This document shows positions 43,550-51,133 of a DNA stretch of 64,000 nt, in pieces (positions within the stretch are counted from its first letter, which is position 1; every line of letters starts with the position of its first letter). Source of the DNA: Ga0077555 sp046154645 (GTDB lineage: Bacteria; Pseudomonadota; Alphaproteobacteria; Rhizobiales; Hyphomicrobiaceae); contig JBJXDZ010000082.1 in the NCBI GenBank assembly GCA_046154645.1, positions 1 through 64,000 of the forward strand. Direction: 5' to 3'. The position numbers were made by a program, and so were the translations under genes. Below the pieces are notes generated by a model that saw only the letters and a list, made by a program, of their open reading frames with translations, ran no database searches and was not told the DNA's origin.

Positions 43550-44491
43550 TCACTTCGATGTATCGCCGCGCAGCGCGGCCTTGACGGCCAGCAGATCCCG
43601 CCACACCTGCCGCTTGGCAAGTGGTGTGCGCAACAGGTAGGCCGGATGCAACGACGGCATGACGCGACGGACCTTGCCGCCTAGCTCGACCTCCCGCCAT
43701 TTGCCGCGCACCTTCATGATGCCGTCGGCGACGTCGAGCATGGCCTTGGTAGCGGGGCCGCCGAGCGTCAGCACGAAGTCCGGCGCCACCAGTTCAATCT
43801 GGCGTTCCAGGAATGGCCGGCACACCTGCGCCTCCTGCGGAGTCGGCGTGCGGTTCCCCGGCGGGCGCCAGTAGACGATGTTGGTGATGTGCACATCTTC
43901 CTCTTTGAGATCGATCGCCGCCAGCATGCGGTCGAGCAATTGCCCGGCCATGCCGACGAACGGCCGCCCCTCGATGTCCTCGTCACGGCCCGGCGCCTCG
44001 CCGATGATCATGAGGCGGGCCTCCGGGCTGCCCCGATAAAAGCACAGGCTTCTCGCCGTCGCCTTGAGCCCGCAGCCGTCGAAGCCGGCCAGCAACTCCT
44101 GCAGCGCCTCCAGCGACTGCGCCTTGGCCGCCAGCGTCCGTGCTGTCATCGTCGCCGCATCGGGCGCGACTGCGGTGAATGGACGCTGGGCTGGCGGGGC
44201 GGTTGCGGGAGGCGGCACCAGGGATGGCCGCGGCATCGGTGGGCGCGGTGCCTGCGATGCAGCCGGCAACGGCGCCCCAGGACGTGGCGATGAAACAGTC
44301 GAAACCGGCCCTGTCACAGCCCCACTCACAGCCGGCGCTTCCCGGTCGGGCCACACGAAATCCTGCCCTGGCCAACGCGTGGGATCAGCGGTCCAGTCCA
44401 CCGCCTGTTCGTCCAGCGCACAATCCACGCCCGCCTCGCGCCACCAGGCGAGCAGCGCCAGCAGATCGTTCTGTTCTTGCGGCTCCAGCAT
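43550..44491 (-). CDS. Uracil-DNA glycosylase, family 4-like, with altered cluster cysteines
   Basis: The 313-residue protein has a Pro/Ala-rich linker (about 55-115) followed by a UDG domain. Motif A reads G-E-A-P-G-R-D-E-D-I-E-G-R-P-F-V-G, the core strand T-L-G-G-P-A-T-K-A-M-L, and the leucine-loop motif M-P-S-L-H-P-A-Y-L-L-R. Family 4 enzymes hold a 4Fe-4S cluster with four Cys. Here the first (F-D-G-C) and third (Y-W-R-P-P-G-N-R) are replaced by Phe and Trp and only two remain. I recall W-R-P-P-G-N-R in other alphaproteobacterial members, so it is a subgroup feature. It starts base-excision repair of uracil in DNA. An ATG at 44503 would add four residues. Confidence 0.88.
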   Translation of the reverse strand: MLEPQEQNDLLALLAWWREAGVDCALDEQAVDWTADPTRWPGQDFVWPDREAPAVSGAVTGPVSTVSSPRPGAPLPAASQAPRPPMPRPSLVPPPATAPPAQRPFTAVAPDAATMTARTLAAKAQSLEALQELLAGFDGCGLKATARSLCFYRGSPEARLMIIGEAPGRDEDIEGRPFVGMAGQLLDRMLAAIDLKEEDVHITNIVYWRPPGNRTPTPQEAQVCRPFLERQIELVAPDFVLTLGGPATKAMLDVADGIMKVRGKWREVELGGKVRRVMPSLHPAYLLRTPLAKRQVWRDLLAVKAALRGDTSK

Positions 44492-44556
44492 GGCGCAAAG
44501 CATAGCCGCCCCGCGCCGGAATGCCAGCCGGTTGCGTGCCGCGCTCTATTCTGGCT

Positions 44557-44867
44557 TCACCATCGAATGTCGCCCGGATCAATGCGGCTTCGATCCGCCC
44601 GATTGTGTAGAACAAAATGAATGCACAACTCGATGTCGTCGAAGCTGTAGATTAGTGCGAATGGCGTATTCGTTACAGGGTAAACGTAGAGCCCGAGGTC
44701 TGGATCCCGAACACGAGAGGCCGGGAACAGGGCGAGATGGTTGCGGATCGTCGCATAAACCAGAGCTCGCTTTTCTTCGATCACGACTGGGCCAAAACGC
44801 TCCTCACCCTGGGCAGCAACTCGTTCAGCTGATCGTTGAAGGTAATGGATAGGCGCACCGTCCTCAT
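44557..44867 (-). pseudogene. ParE/RelE-type toxin broken by a one-base frameshift
   Basis: An ATG at 44867 overlaps the antitoxin stop (ATGA) and encodes M-R-T-V-R-L-S-I-T-F-N-D-Q-L-N-E-L-L before running into a stop at 44781. The rest of a ParE/RelE-type toxin continues in another frame: A-Q-G-E-E-R-F-G-P-V-V-I-E-E-K-R-A-L, then L-Y-V-Y-P-V-T-N-T-P-F-A-L-I-Y-S-F and the end R-I-D-P-G-D-I-R-W. Restoring one base near 44811-44814 (CTG-CCC on the coding strand) joins both parts into about 103 residues, normal for ParE. Either the toxin is inactivated or a base is missing in the assembly. Confidence 0.8.
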
Positions 44868-45121
44868 GACTGTTGGCGAGCTGCCCGACGCGCTGCGAGA
44901 TGGGCGGCCGTGCGCGCTTCTGCCTCATCTAGTGACAGCGTCCGGCCTGCATCAAAGTCCGCGAAAGAACGCTCGACGGCTGCCCGCTCGGCACTGCTCA
45001 GCTCAAATTGGTGCTGGGGTCCAACCCACGCGCTCGTCACTTCGGCAATGGTCGCCAATTCCTCGTCCTTAAGGCGGGCTAGGTTGGCGGCGATGGTCCG
45101 GATGGCATCATCTCTCGTCAT
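44864..45121 (-). CDS. Antitoxin of the ParE-type pair
   Basis: The 85-residue protein has an N-terminal helical region (T-R-D-D-A-I-R-T-I-A-A-N-L-A-R-L-K-D-E-E-L-A-T-I). Its Arg/Ala-rich C-terminus, S-F-A-D-F-D-A-G-R-T-L-S-L-D-E-A-E, is the usual toxin-wrapping segment of ParD/Phd-like antitoxins (D-F-x-x-G-x-T-L-S-x-D-E). It overlaps the toxin start by four bases. The pair lies between the uracil-DNA glycosylase and ETF-QO genes, in less GC-rich DNA. It would remain a repressor or relic if the toxin is dead. Confidence 0.8.
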   Translation of the reverse strand: MTRDDAIRTIAANLARLKDEELATIAEVTSAWVGPQHQFELSSAERAAVERSFADFDAGRTLSLDEAEARTAAHLAARRAARQQS

Positions 45122-45174
45122 GGCAAAAATCTAGCACAGTCCGCCGCGTCATGCACCTCATGCGCCTACGACGC

Positions 45175-45203
45175 TTGACGCTTCGGTCAGCCTCGACTTA
45201 ATC
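45175..45203 (+). promoter_or_regulatory. Possible promoter of the ETF-QO gene
   Basis: TTGACG (45175-45180), 17 bases and TTAATC (45198-45203) lie about 37 bases before the ATG. The -10 is weak, so this is tentative. Confidence 0.4.
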
Positions 45204-45239
45204 GAACGTCTGAGGGCAAGGGTTGGGAGAGCTGAGACG

Positions 45240-46919
45240 ATGGCCGGAAACGAGGCGGAGCTGCCACCACGCGAAGCGATGGAATTCGACGTGGTGATCG
45301 TCGGTGCCGGTCCGGCGGGGCTCGCCACCGCCATCCGCCTGAAGCAGTTGGCGGCCGAAAAGGGGCAGGATTTCTCGGTCGTGGTGCTGGAAAAGGGCTC
45401 CGAGGTCGGCGCCCACATCCTCTCCGGCGCCGTGATCGATCCCATCGGCCTCAATGCGCTGATTCCTGATTGGAAGGCCAAGGGCGCGCCGCTCGAGACC
45501 GAGGTGACGAGCGACAAGTTCCTCTATCTCGGTCCCGCCGGCGTGCTGCCGCTGCCGAATTTTGCCATGCCGCCGCTGATGAACAACCACGGCAACTATA
45601 TCGCCAGCCTGGGCCAGCTCTGTCGTTGGCTCGGCGAGCAGGCGACGGAACTGGGCGTCGAGATCTACCCGGGCTTTGCCGCGTCCGAGGTGCTGTACGA
45701 CGACAAGGGTAACGTCACCGGCGTCGCCACGGGAGACATGGGGATCGGCAAGGACGGCGCGCCCACCGACCGCTTCACGCGCGGCATGGAATTGAAGGGT
45801 CGATACACGATCATCGCCGAGGGTGTGCGCGGCTCACTCGCCAAGCAGCTCATGGCCCGCTTCGATCTCACCCGCAATGCGCAGCCGCAGAAGTTCGGCA
45901 TCGGTATCAAGGAGCTGTGGGAGGTCAAACCGGAACACCACAAGCCCGGTCACGTGCAGCACACGCTCGGCTGGCCGCTGGACAACAAAACGGGTGGCGG
46001 CTCGTTCCTCTATCACTACGGCCGGAATCTGGTCTCCGTGGGTTTCGTGGTGCATCTCAACTACGAGAACCCCTATCTCTCCCCCTTCGAAGAGTTCCAG
46101 CGCTTCAAGACCCACGTGGCCATCCGCGACACCTTCGAGGGCGGCAAACGCATCGCCTATGGTGCCCGCGCTATCACCGAGGGTGGCTGGCAATCGATCC
46201 CCGAACTCGTGTTTCCCGGCGGCGTGCTGGTTGGCTGTTCGGCCGGTTTCGTCAACGTGCCCCGCATCAAGGGTAGCCATAACGCTATCCTCTCCGGCAT
46301 CCACGCCGCCGAAGCCTGCTTCGATGCCTTGGCCGCGGGGCGCTCGCATGACCGACTCGACGCCTACGAGACGGCGGTGCGTTCAGGCCCGATCGCCAAG
46401 GACCTCAAGCGCGTGCGCAATGCCAAGCCGCTGCTCGGCAAGTTCGGCACCGCCCTTGGCACAGCGCTGTCGGGCGTCGACATGTGGCTCAATACGATCA
46501 TTCCGGGCATTGGCCTCGGCTACACCTTGAAGCACGGCAAGGCCGACCATGCCGCCACCAAACGGTCAAGCGCCGCCAAACCCATCGAGTACCCCAAGCC
46601 CGACGGCGTGCTCACATTCGACCGGTTAACGAGCGTGTCGTTCTCGGCCACCAACCACGAGGAGGACCAGCCGGCGCATCTACGGCTTGCCGACCCCTCG
46701 ATCCCGGTATCGATCAACCTGCCCGAGTTCGCCGAGCCGGCGCAGCGCTATTGCCCAGCCGGCGTCTACGAGATCATCACCGATGACAAGGGCCCGCGCT
46801 TCCAGATCAATGCCCAGAACTGCGTCCACTGCAAAACCTGCGACATCAAGGATCCGAGCCAGAACATCACCTGGACGGTACCCGAGGGCGGCGGCGGGCC
46901 AAACTATCCAGGCATGTAA
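45240..46919 (+). CDS. Electron transfer flavoprotein-ubiquinone oxidoreductase
   Basis: The 559-residue FAD/4Fe-4S protein starts with the dinucleotide fold V-V-I-V-G-A-G-P-A-G-L-A-T-A. The quinone-site/membrane region carries W-x-I-P-E-L-type G-G-W-Q-S-I-P-E-L-V-F-P-G-G. The C-terminal cluster Cys lie in Y-C-P-A-G-V-Y-E and N-C-V-H-C-K-T-C-D-I-K-D-P, before the terminal G-G-G-G-P-N-Y. It accepts electrons from ETF, reduced by acyl-CoA dehydrogenases such as FadE here, and reduces ubiquinone at the inner membrane. Length and motifs match the mitochondrial ETFDH type. GGGAGAGC precedes the ATG. Confidence 0.96.
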   Translation: MAGNEAELPPREAMEFDVVIVGAGPAGLATAIRLKQLAAEKGQDFSVVVLEKGSEVGAHILSGAVIDPIGLNALIPDWKAKGAPLETEVTSDKFLYLGPAGVLPLPNFAMPPLMNNHGNYIASLGQLCRWLGEQATELGVEIYPGFAASEVLYDDKGNVTGVATGDMGIGKDGAPTDRFTRGMELKGRYTIIAEGVRGSLAKQLMARFDLTRNAQPQKFGIGIKELWEVKPEHHKPGHVQHTLGWPLDNKTGGGSFLYHYGRNLVSVGFVVHLNYENPYLSPFEEFQRFKTHVAIRDTFEGGKRIAYGARAITEGGWQSIPELVFPGGVLVGCSAGFVNVPRIKGSHNAILSGIHAAEACFDALAAGRSHDRLDAYETAVRSGPIAKDLKRVRNAKPLLGKFGTALGTALSGVDMWLNTIIPGIGLGYTLKHGKADHAATKRSSAAKPIEYPKPDGVLTFDRLTSVSFSATNHEEDQPAHLRLADPSIPVSINLPEFAEPAQRYCPAGVYEIITDDKGPRFQINAQNCVHCKTCDIKDPSQNITWTVPEGGGGPNYPGM

Positions 46920-46959
46920 GCCTCAATTGCAAATACACTAAGTTGACCAATGTGTTTTA

Positions 46960-47055
46960 GGGTGGTCTTCGGAGACGTGCCCACCACCCATGGTGCTTGA
47001 TTTCGACACAGTTGGTCGCCACCTGATAGGAGCGGACCCATCTGGATCGGGTCCG
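46960..47055 (+). promoter_or_regulatory. Two hairpins between ETF-QO and the small membrane protein
   Basis: The first inverted repeat has arms GGGTGGT (46960-46966) and ACCACCC (46983-46989), with an inner GTCT-TCGG-AGAC stem. The second has arms CGGACCC (47033-47039) and GGGTCCG (47049-47055) and ends directly before the GAAGGAGG ribosome binding site. The first may end the ETF-QO transcript, although no T-run follows. The second could affect translation of the next gene. Confidence 0.45.
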
Positions 47056-47067
47056 AAGGAGGCCACC

Positions 47068-47295
47068 ATGATGGCTGTGAAATGGATTGTTCTGTGGGGC
47101 GTGACGGCACTTGGCGCTGCCATTGCTGCCGGAATCCTCGCCAGCGTGCGCAATCGCAACCATTCCTCGTGGGCGGCCTGGTGCTTCGTGTTCCCGCCGC
47201 TCTTGATTGTTCTCATTCTGCTGCCCGCTTACAAGGGCGTGCTGCCGCCACCGCGCTCCATGGATGATGATGACCGCGAACGCGAGTTGGCCTGA
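47068..47295 (+). CDS. Small two-helix membrane protein, unknown
   Basis: This is a 75-residue protein with two membrane helices (about 5-26 and 38-56) joined by a short basic loop (S-V-R-N-R-N-H-S-S), and an acidic tail M-D-D-D-D-R-E-R-E-L-A. A near-perfect GAAGGAGG lies 5 bases before tandem ATG codons (47068, 47071), which strongly supports translation. I do not recognise a family. Confidence 0.8.
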   Translation: MMAVKWIVLWGVTALGAAIAAGILASVRNRNHSSWAAWCFVFPPLLIVLILLPAYKGVLPPPRSMDDDDRERELA

Positions 47296-47316
47296 GGCCA
47301 AGGCACACCAAAACGA

Positions 47317-47339
47317 AAGCCGGCGCTGAGCGCCGGCTT
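47317..47339. terminator. Terminator between convergent genes
   Basis: A perfect 10-bp stem AAGCCGGCGC / GCGCCGGCTT with a three-base loop lies between the stops at 47295 (+) and 47371 (-). On the minus strand it is followed by TCGTTTTGG, so it suits the bactofilin gene as well; the plus-strand T-run is short. Confidence 0.75.
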
Positions 47340-47370
47340 CTACAGGTTCATACCCGGGGGGCGCCTTGCC

Positions 47371-47928
47371 TCAATGATCCCGGGGCACGTCCCCCAGATC
47401 CGGTCGCAGGTCAGCAATGTCGGCCGGCCGCCGCACCCGGCCATCGAGATGAGCGCCCTGCTCCACGGCGAGGTTGTGGTGATGCACGTCGCCCTCGACG
47501 CGGGCGGTGGACTGCAGCGTGACGCTGACCCCCTTGATGGTGCCGTGCACCGAGCCTTGCACGATGACGGTCTCGCCCGACACCACGCCCTCGACATGAC
47601 CGCGCGCGCCGACAACGACCTCCTGCCCGACCACATCGCCCTCGACGCGTCCGTCCACCTGCAGCCGGCCGCGCGTGATGATCCTGAGCCCCTGGCCCAT
47701 GATGGTGAGATCATTGCCGATGATCGAGCCGGCGGCGAAGCTGGAAACGCTGCTCGGTGCCGTCTCGAACGGCGAGGCTGGCCGGGCTGAGCCGGTGGCA
47801 GCGCCATCGATCGGACGCAGTGGAGGCACCGGCGGCGTGGCGCCCGGCGATGCCTCTTCGCGCCGCTCAAGCGGCTTGAAGTCGGCAAGCGATGCGCGTG
47901 CCGATGTCGTTTCTCTACGCGTGAACAT
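47371..47928 (-). CDS. Bactofilin (polymer-forming cytoskeletal protein)
   Basis: The 185-residue product has a disordered Pro/Arg-rich N-terminus (about 1-65) and a DUF583/bactofilin beta-helix core. The core has regular six-residue turns: S-I-I-G-N-D-L-T-I, G-R-L-Q-V-D-G-R-V-E-G-D-V-V, G-H-V-E-G-V-V-S-G, G-S-V-H-G-T-I-K-G, A-R-V-E-G-D-V-H-H-H. A short C-terminal tail follows. Bactofilins polymerise without nucleotides and localise cell-wall enzymes or shape factors. AGAGG precedes the ATG. No peptidase M23 partner gene is adjacent, although some bactofilins have one. Confidence 0.93.
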   Translation of the reverse strand: MFTRRETTSARASLADFKPLERREEASPGATPPVPPLRPIDGAATGSARPASPFETAPSSVSSFAAGSIIGNDLTIMGQGLRIITRGRLQVDGRVEGDVVGQEVVVGARGHVEGVVSGETVIVQGSVHGTIKGVSVTLQSTARVEGDVHHHNLAVEQGAHLDGRVRRPADIADLRPDLGDVPRDH

Positions 47929-48045
47929 GGGTTGGCCTCTGCTCCAATGAAGGCAACCCTCCCCAGGCCGGAAGCGATCACGGCCAGATGGTCGAATTGT
48001 GTTGGCCGCGGGCGCCCGCCGCCGATCGCATTGGTCAGGGGCGGC

Positions 48046-48444
48046 TCACGCCGCGCTGGCCCGCTTGCGATAGACGTCCTTCACGGCGATGCGGCCATCA
48101 CGGAACGTATAGCGTTCGATGCCCACGTCCTCGCTCAGCACGGCGCCGGTCACGGGATCACTCTCGATGGCGCGGAAGGTCATGAAAGTAGCCTCTGGCG
48201 CATGGTGATAGACGACATCGGCGAACTGCAGCTTGGACTTGCGCTGGCCCATGGCGGCGAACTCGGCGGCAACGGCCTCACGCGTATCGACCAGGGCGCG
48301 CTTGCCGGAGCCATCGCTGAACCGCCACTGGAAATCCGGCGTCACCACCTCGTAAAGCAATGCCACGTCGCGCTTGAACCAGGCGCGGCCGAACGATTTG
48401 AACAGGGCGTCACGCGCGGCCGGCGCGGGGGCTAGAGCTGTCAT
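48046..48444 (-). CDS. SnoaL/NTF2-like protein
   Basis: The 132-residue single-domain protein has the cone-shaped NTF2-like pattern: an opening helix A-L-F-K-S-F-G-R-A-W-F-K-R-D, the strand start V-T-P-D-F-Q-W-R-F, and the closing E-D-V-G-I-E-R-Y-T-F-R-D-G-R-I-A-V-K-D-V-Y-R-K. Such proteins bind or isomerise small hydrophobic molecules and no function can be assigned. The ATG at 48444 has AGGAG 9 bases before it, and an in-frame GTG at 48450 is less likely. Confidence 0.8.
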   Translation of the reverse strand: MTALAPAPAARDALFKSFGRAWFKRDVALLYEVVTPDFQWRFSDGSGKRALVDTREAVAAEFAAMGQRKSKLQFADVVYHHAPEATFMTFRAIESDPVTGAVLSEDVGIERYTFRDGRIAVKDVYRKRASAA

Positions 48445-48510
48445 CGGCACACACTCCTGATGCGTTTCGCGAGACCCACAGCATCTGCCAGGCTGGCCGT
48501 GAGCGGCAAG

Positions 48511-48621
48511 CTATTTTCGCCGCACCAGGACGCCATCGAGCCCCAGCCACAACGGCAGTAACAGCAGCGCCGCCGCAATGGCGAACGCCAGCACCAGCAG
48601 CCACCGCCCGCGCCGACTCAT
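48511..48621 (-). CDS. 36-residue membrane micro-ORF overlapping the LysRS stop
   Basis: The ATG overlaps the LysRS TGA in an ATGA arrangement, which favours coupled translation. The product is M-S-R-R-G-R-W, then one strongly hydrophobic helix of about 22 residues, then L-D-G-V-L-V-R-R-K. Basic residues at both ends frame the helix. The sequence is too short for family assignment and is not covered by normal gene-calling limits. Confidence 0.55.
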   Translation of the reverse strand: MSRRGRWLLVLAFAIAAALLLLPLWLGLDGVLVRRK

Positions 48622-50243
48622 GCCGCTTTGGCCGTGATCAACTCGCCCTTGAGGCCCCGGGCGATCAGCGCGCGCGTCTCCGGGATGCCGTAAAGCTCGA
48701 TGAACGAGCCGAAGCGCGGTCCTTGGGTTTGGCCGAGCAACACTTCATAGATCGCCTGGAACCAAGCGCGCAGATTGTCGGCAAAGCCATGCTCCTTGCC
48801 CGCCGCATAGACGAGGTTCTGCAGGTCCTCGGCCTTGGTGCCGTCTTTGGCCCCCGCCAGCGCCGTATCCAGTGCCCGTAGAGCCGCCGCCTCGGCCTCG
48901 GTCGCCGCACGAAAGATTTTCGCCGGTTTCACGAAGGCATCGTAATAGGCAACCGCATAGCCAGCCAGATGATCGAGCAGCGGGAACTTCTCCGGCGTTG
49001 CATTCGGCGCATGCCGCTTGATGAAGCCCCACATGACCGCCTTGTCGTGGGCGTTGGACGCTGAGACGAGATTAAGCATCAAGCCGAATGAGATCGGCAG
49101 CTCCGCCTGCGGCGGATGGCCGGAGTGGATATGCCAGGCCGGATTCTCGACGCGGGCCTTGGGCTCCTCGGCCGGATACTTCGAGATGAAGGTCAGATAT
49201 TCGTCGACGGCCCGCGGGATGACATCGAAATAGAGCCGCTTCGCCGTCTTCGGCTTCTGGAACATGTACAGCGACAGGCTCTCCGGCGAGGCATAGGTCA
49301 GCCACTCCTCGATGGTGAGGCCATTGCCCTTCGACTTCGAGATCTTCTGCCCCTTGTCGTCGAGGAATAGTTCATAGTTGAACCCCTCGGGCGGCGTGCC
49401 GCCCAGCACTTTGCAGATCTTCGAGGACAGCGTCACGGAATCGATCAGGTCCTTGCCGGCCATCTCATAGTCGACGCCGAGCGCCGTCCAGCGCAGCGCC
49501 CAGTCCGCCTTCCACTGGCACTTGACGGCGCCGCCCGTAACCTTGGTCTCGACCTTCTGGTTGGTGTCGGGATCGATGTAGACGATGGTACCGGCCTTCG
49601 CGTTGCGCTCGACCATCGGCACGTACAGCACCTTGCCGGTGCGCGGGCTGATCGGCAGGAACGGCGAGTAGGTGGCGCGGCGATCCGGCCCGAACGTCGG
49701 CAGGATGATGTCCATCACCTGATCATAGACCTCGAGCATGCGCAGCAAGGTCGCGTCCATGGCGCCGGACTGGTAGACCTCCGTGGCGGAGAAGAACTCG
49801 TACTCGAACTTGAACTGGTCGAGGAACTTCCGCAGCCGCGCATTATTGTGGTGCGCAAAGCTTTTGTGCTCGTTGGAGAACGGATCTGGGACGCTGGTCA
49901 GCGGTGTGTCGATATAGCCAGCCAGCATCGCCTGGTTCGGCACATTGCCCGGCACTTTGCGGAAGCCGTCCAGATCGTCGGAAAAACAGATCAGCCGTGT
50001 CTTGCGGCGGCCTTCGGTCAACACCTCGAAGGCATGCCGCACCATACTGGTACGCGCCACCTCACCGAAGGTGCCGATGTGCGGCAGACCCGAGGGGCCA
50101 TAGCCGGTCTCGAACACCACGGTCTTGTCTTGGCCGCCCGGCGACTTTTCGAGGCGTTGGATGAGCCGGCGCGCCTCCTCGAAAGGCCAGGAGCGCGACT
50201 CCTTGGCAGCGGCGATTTCAGCGGCGTCGATTGGGGCGGTCAT
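48618..50243 (-). CDS. lysK: Lysyl-tRNA synthetase, class I
   Basis: The 541-residue synthetase is of the class I type found in archaea and many alphaproteobacteria, unlike the class II LysS of E. coli. The HIGH motif is in G-P-S-G-L-P-H-I-G-T and the KMSKS motif is K-I-S-K-S-K-G. Further markers are C-F-S-D-D-L-D-G-F-R-K-V-P and the helical anticodon-binding C-terminus. It charges tRNA-Lys in translation. GAGGATGCC precedes the ATG. Confidence 0.96.
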   Translation of the reverse strand: MTAPIDAAEIAAAKESRSWPFEEARRLIQRLEKSPGGQDKTVVFETGYGPSGLPHIGTFGEVARTSMVRHAFEVLTEGRRKTRLICFSDDLDGFRKVPGNVPNQAMLAGYIDTPLTSVPDPFSNEHKSFAHHNNARLRKFLDQFKFEYEFFSATEVYQSGAMDATLLRMLEVYDQVMDIILPTFGPDRRATYSPFLPISPRTGKVLYVPMVERNAKAGTIVYIDPDTNQKVETKVTGGAVKCQWKADWALRWTALGVDYEMAGKDLIDSVTLSSKICKVLGGTPPEGFNYELFLDDKGQKISKSKGNGLTIEEWLTYASPESLSLYMFQKPKTAKRLYFDVIPRAVDEYLTFISKYPAEEPKARVENPAWHIHSGHPPQAELPISFGLMLNLVSASNAHDKAVMWGFIKRHAPNATPEKFPLLDHLAGYAVAYYDAFVKPAKIFRAATEAEAAALRALDTALAGAKDGTKAEDLQNLVYAAGKEHGFADNLRAWFQAIYEVLLGQTQGPRFGSFIELYGIPETRALIARGLKGELITAKAA

Positions 50244-50347
50244 GGCATCCTCGCGTGCGAATCGCCCAAAAGTAGGCGATCTCGCATAGCGGGCAACCTA
50301 TGAGCCGGTCACCAGACCGTCAATCCAGCAGCGCGCCGCTGAGCACC

Positions 50348-50911
50348 TTAAGCTTCATCATCGCCTTCCGTGGCCTTGTGGATGAGCCAACCAATCCCAG
50401 CCACGATTCCCGCACCAATAACAACCTTTGCGACTGTGCCGAGGCCACTGCCTTCATTGCTGGTAGTTTGGCTGAGTTCTTTTCCGGCCATCCGATTGTT
50501 GTGCGCGTCGACATAGAAATTCAGAGCATCGTGCACGCGCATGACCCAGCCGGACGGATTCTCGTAGGCGACAACCGCTTGTACGTCGTGAAGAGCGTCC
50601 GGAGACGCCAAACCCTTTTCAAGAAGTACCGGTATGATCAATTTGTCTGCCCGTTGGGCTGCCGCGATTTCGCGTGCAACCCAGCTCGAAGCCTCCGAAT
50701 GCGAACTCCAGAGGACGATAAACACGTGGGCGAAGGCGACAGCCTGATCCAAGTGCGCTTTGAAGTTTTGACCAGGAACAGTTGGCGTTCGTTTGAACGC
50801 GAAAACCTGATGCCCCACTCGCCGTAGCATATCCTGCAGGGCGTCGGCCTTCTCAAGATCAGGCGTCGCATGGCTGATGAATACATTCAGTGTTTGAACA
50901 GGGTTGCCCAT
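50348..50911 (-). CDS. TIR-domain protein with C-terminal membrane helix
   Basis: Residues 8-125 of the 187-residue protein form a TIR domain. Strand A is N-V-F-I-S-H-A-T-P-D-L, the BB region is V-F-A-F-K-R-T-P-T-V-P-G, then A-F-A-H-V-F-I-V-L-W-S-S-H-S, and S-S-W-V-A-R-E-I-A-A-A has the Glu expected for NAD hydrolysis. A short linker leads to one membrane helix (about 160-180, V-A-K-V-V-I-G-A-G-I-V-A-G-I-G-W-L-I) and an acidic tail. Bacterial TIR proteins often deplete NAD in phage defence, but no sensor or partner gene is adjacent. Codon use is more AT-rich than the neighbours, suggesting transfer. Confidence 0.85.
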   Translation of the reverse strand: MGNPVQTLNVFISHATPDLEKADALQDMLRRVGHQVFAFKRTPTVPGQNFKAHLDQAVAFAHVFIVLWSSHSEASSWVAREIAAAQRADKLIIPVLLEKGLASPDALHDVQAVVAYENPSGWVMRVHDALNFYVDAHNNRMAGKELSQTTSNEGSGLGTVAKVVIGAGIVAGIGWLIHKATEGDDEA

Positions 50912-51133
50912 GGCTGAATCTCACCGTCTCAATACAGTGCTCTGATGTGGACAGCATACCGAAACGAGGCCTGAAAAAGGCCCCTGTCCGCACAAAGTTG
51001 CAGAAATCGGCAGCGCTAGCAAGCCCATGGTGAGGTGCGAAGTCACCACCCTGGTGCAATGCCACGGCGGGCCTGCTACGGTCTGGCCCCATGGGTCATG
51101 CACATGAGCGCACGCAGCGCCCGGGGAGACATC

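Noticed and set aside
50953..50995. Short AGGCCT-GAAAA-AGGCCC hairpin upstream of the molybdenum hydroxylase operon
   Set aside because: The stem is only about five base pairs and lacks a T-run, so it is not called as a terminator.
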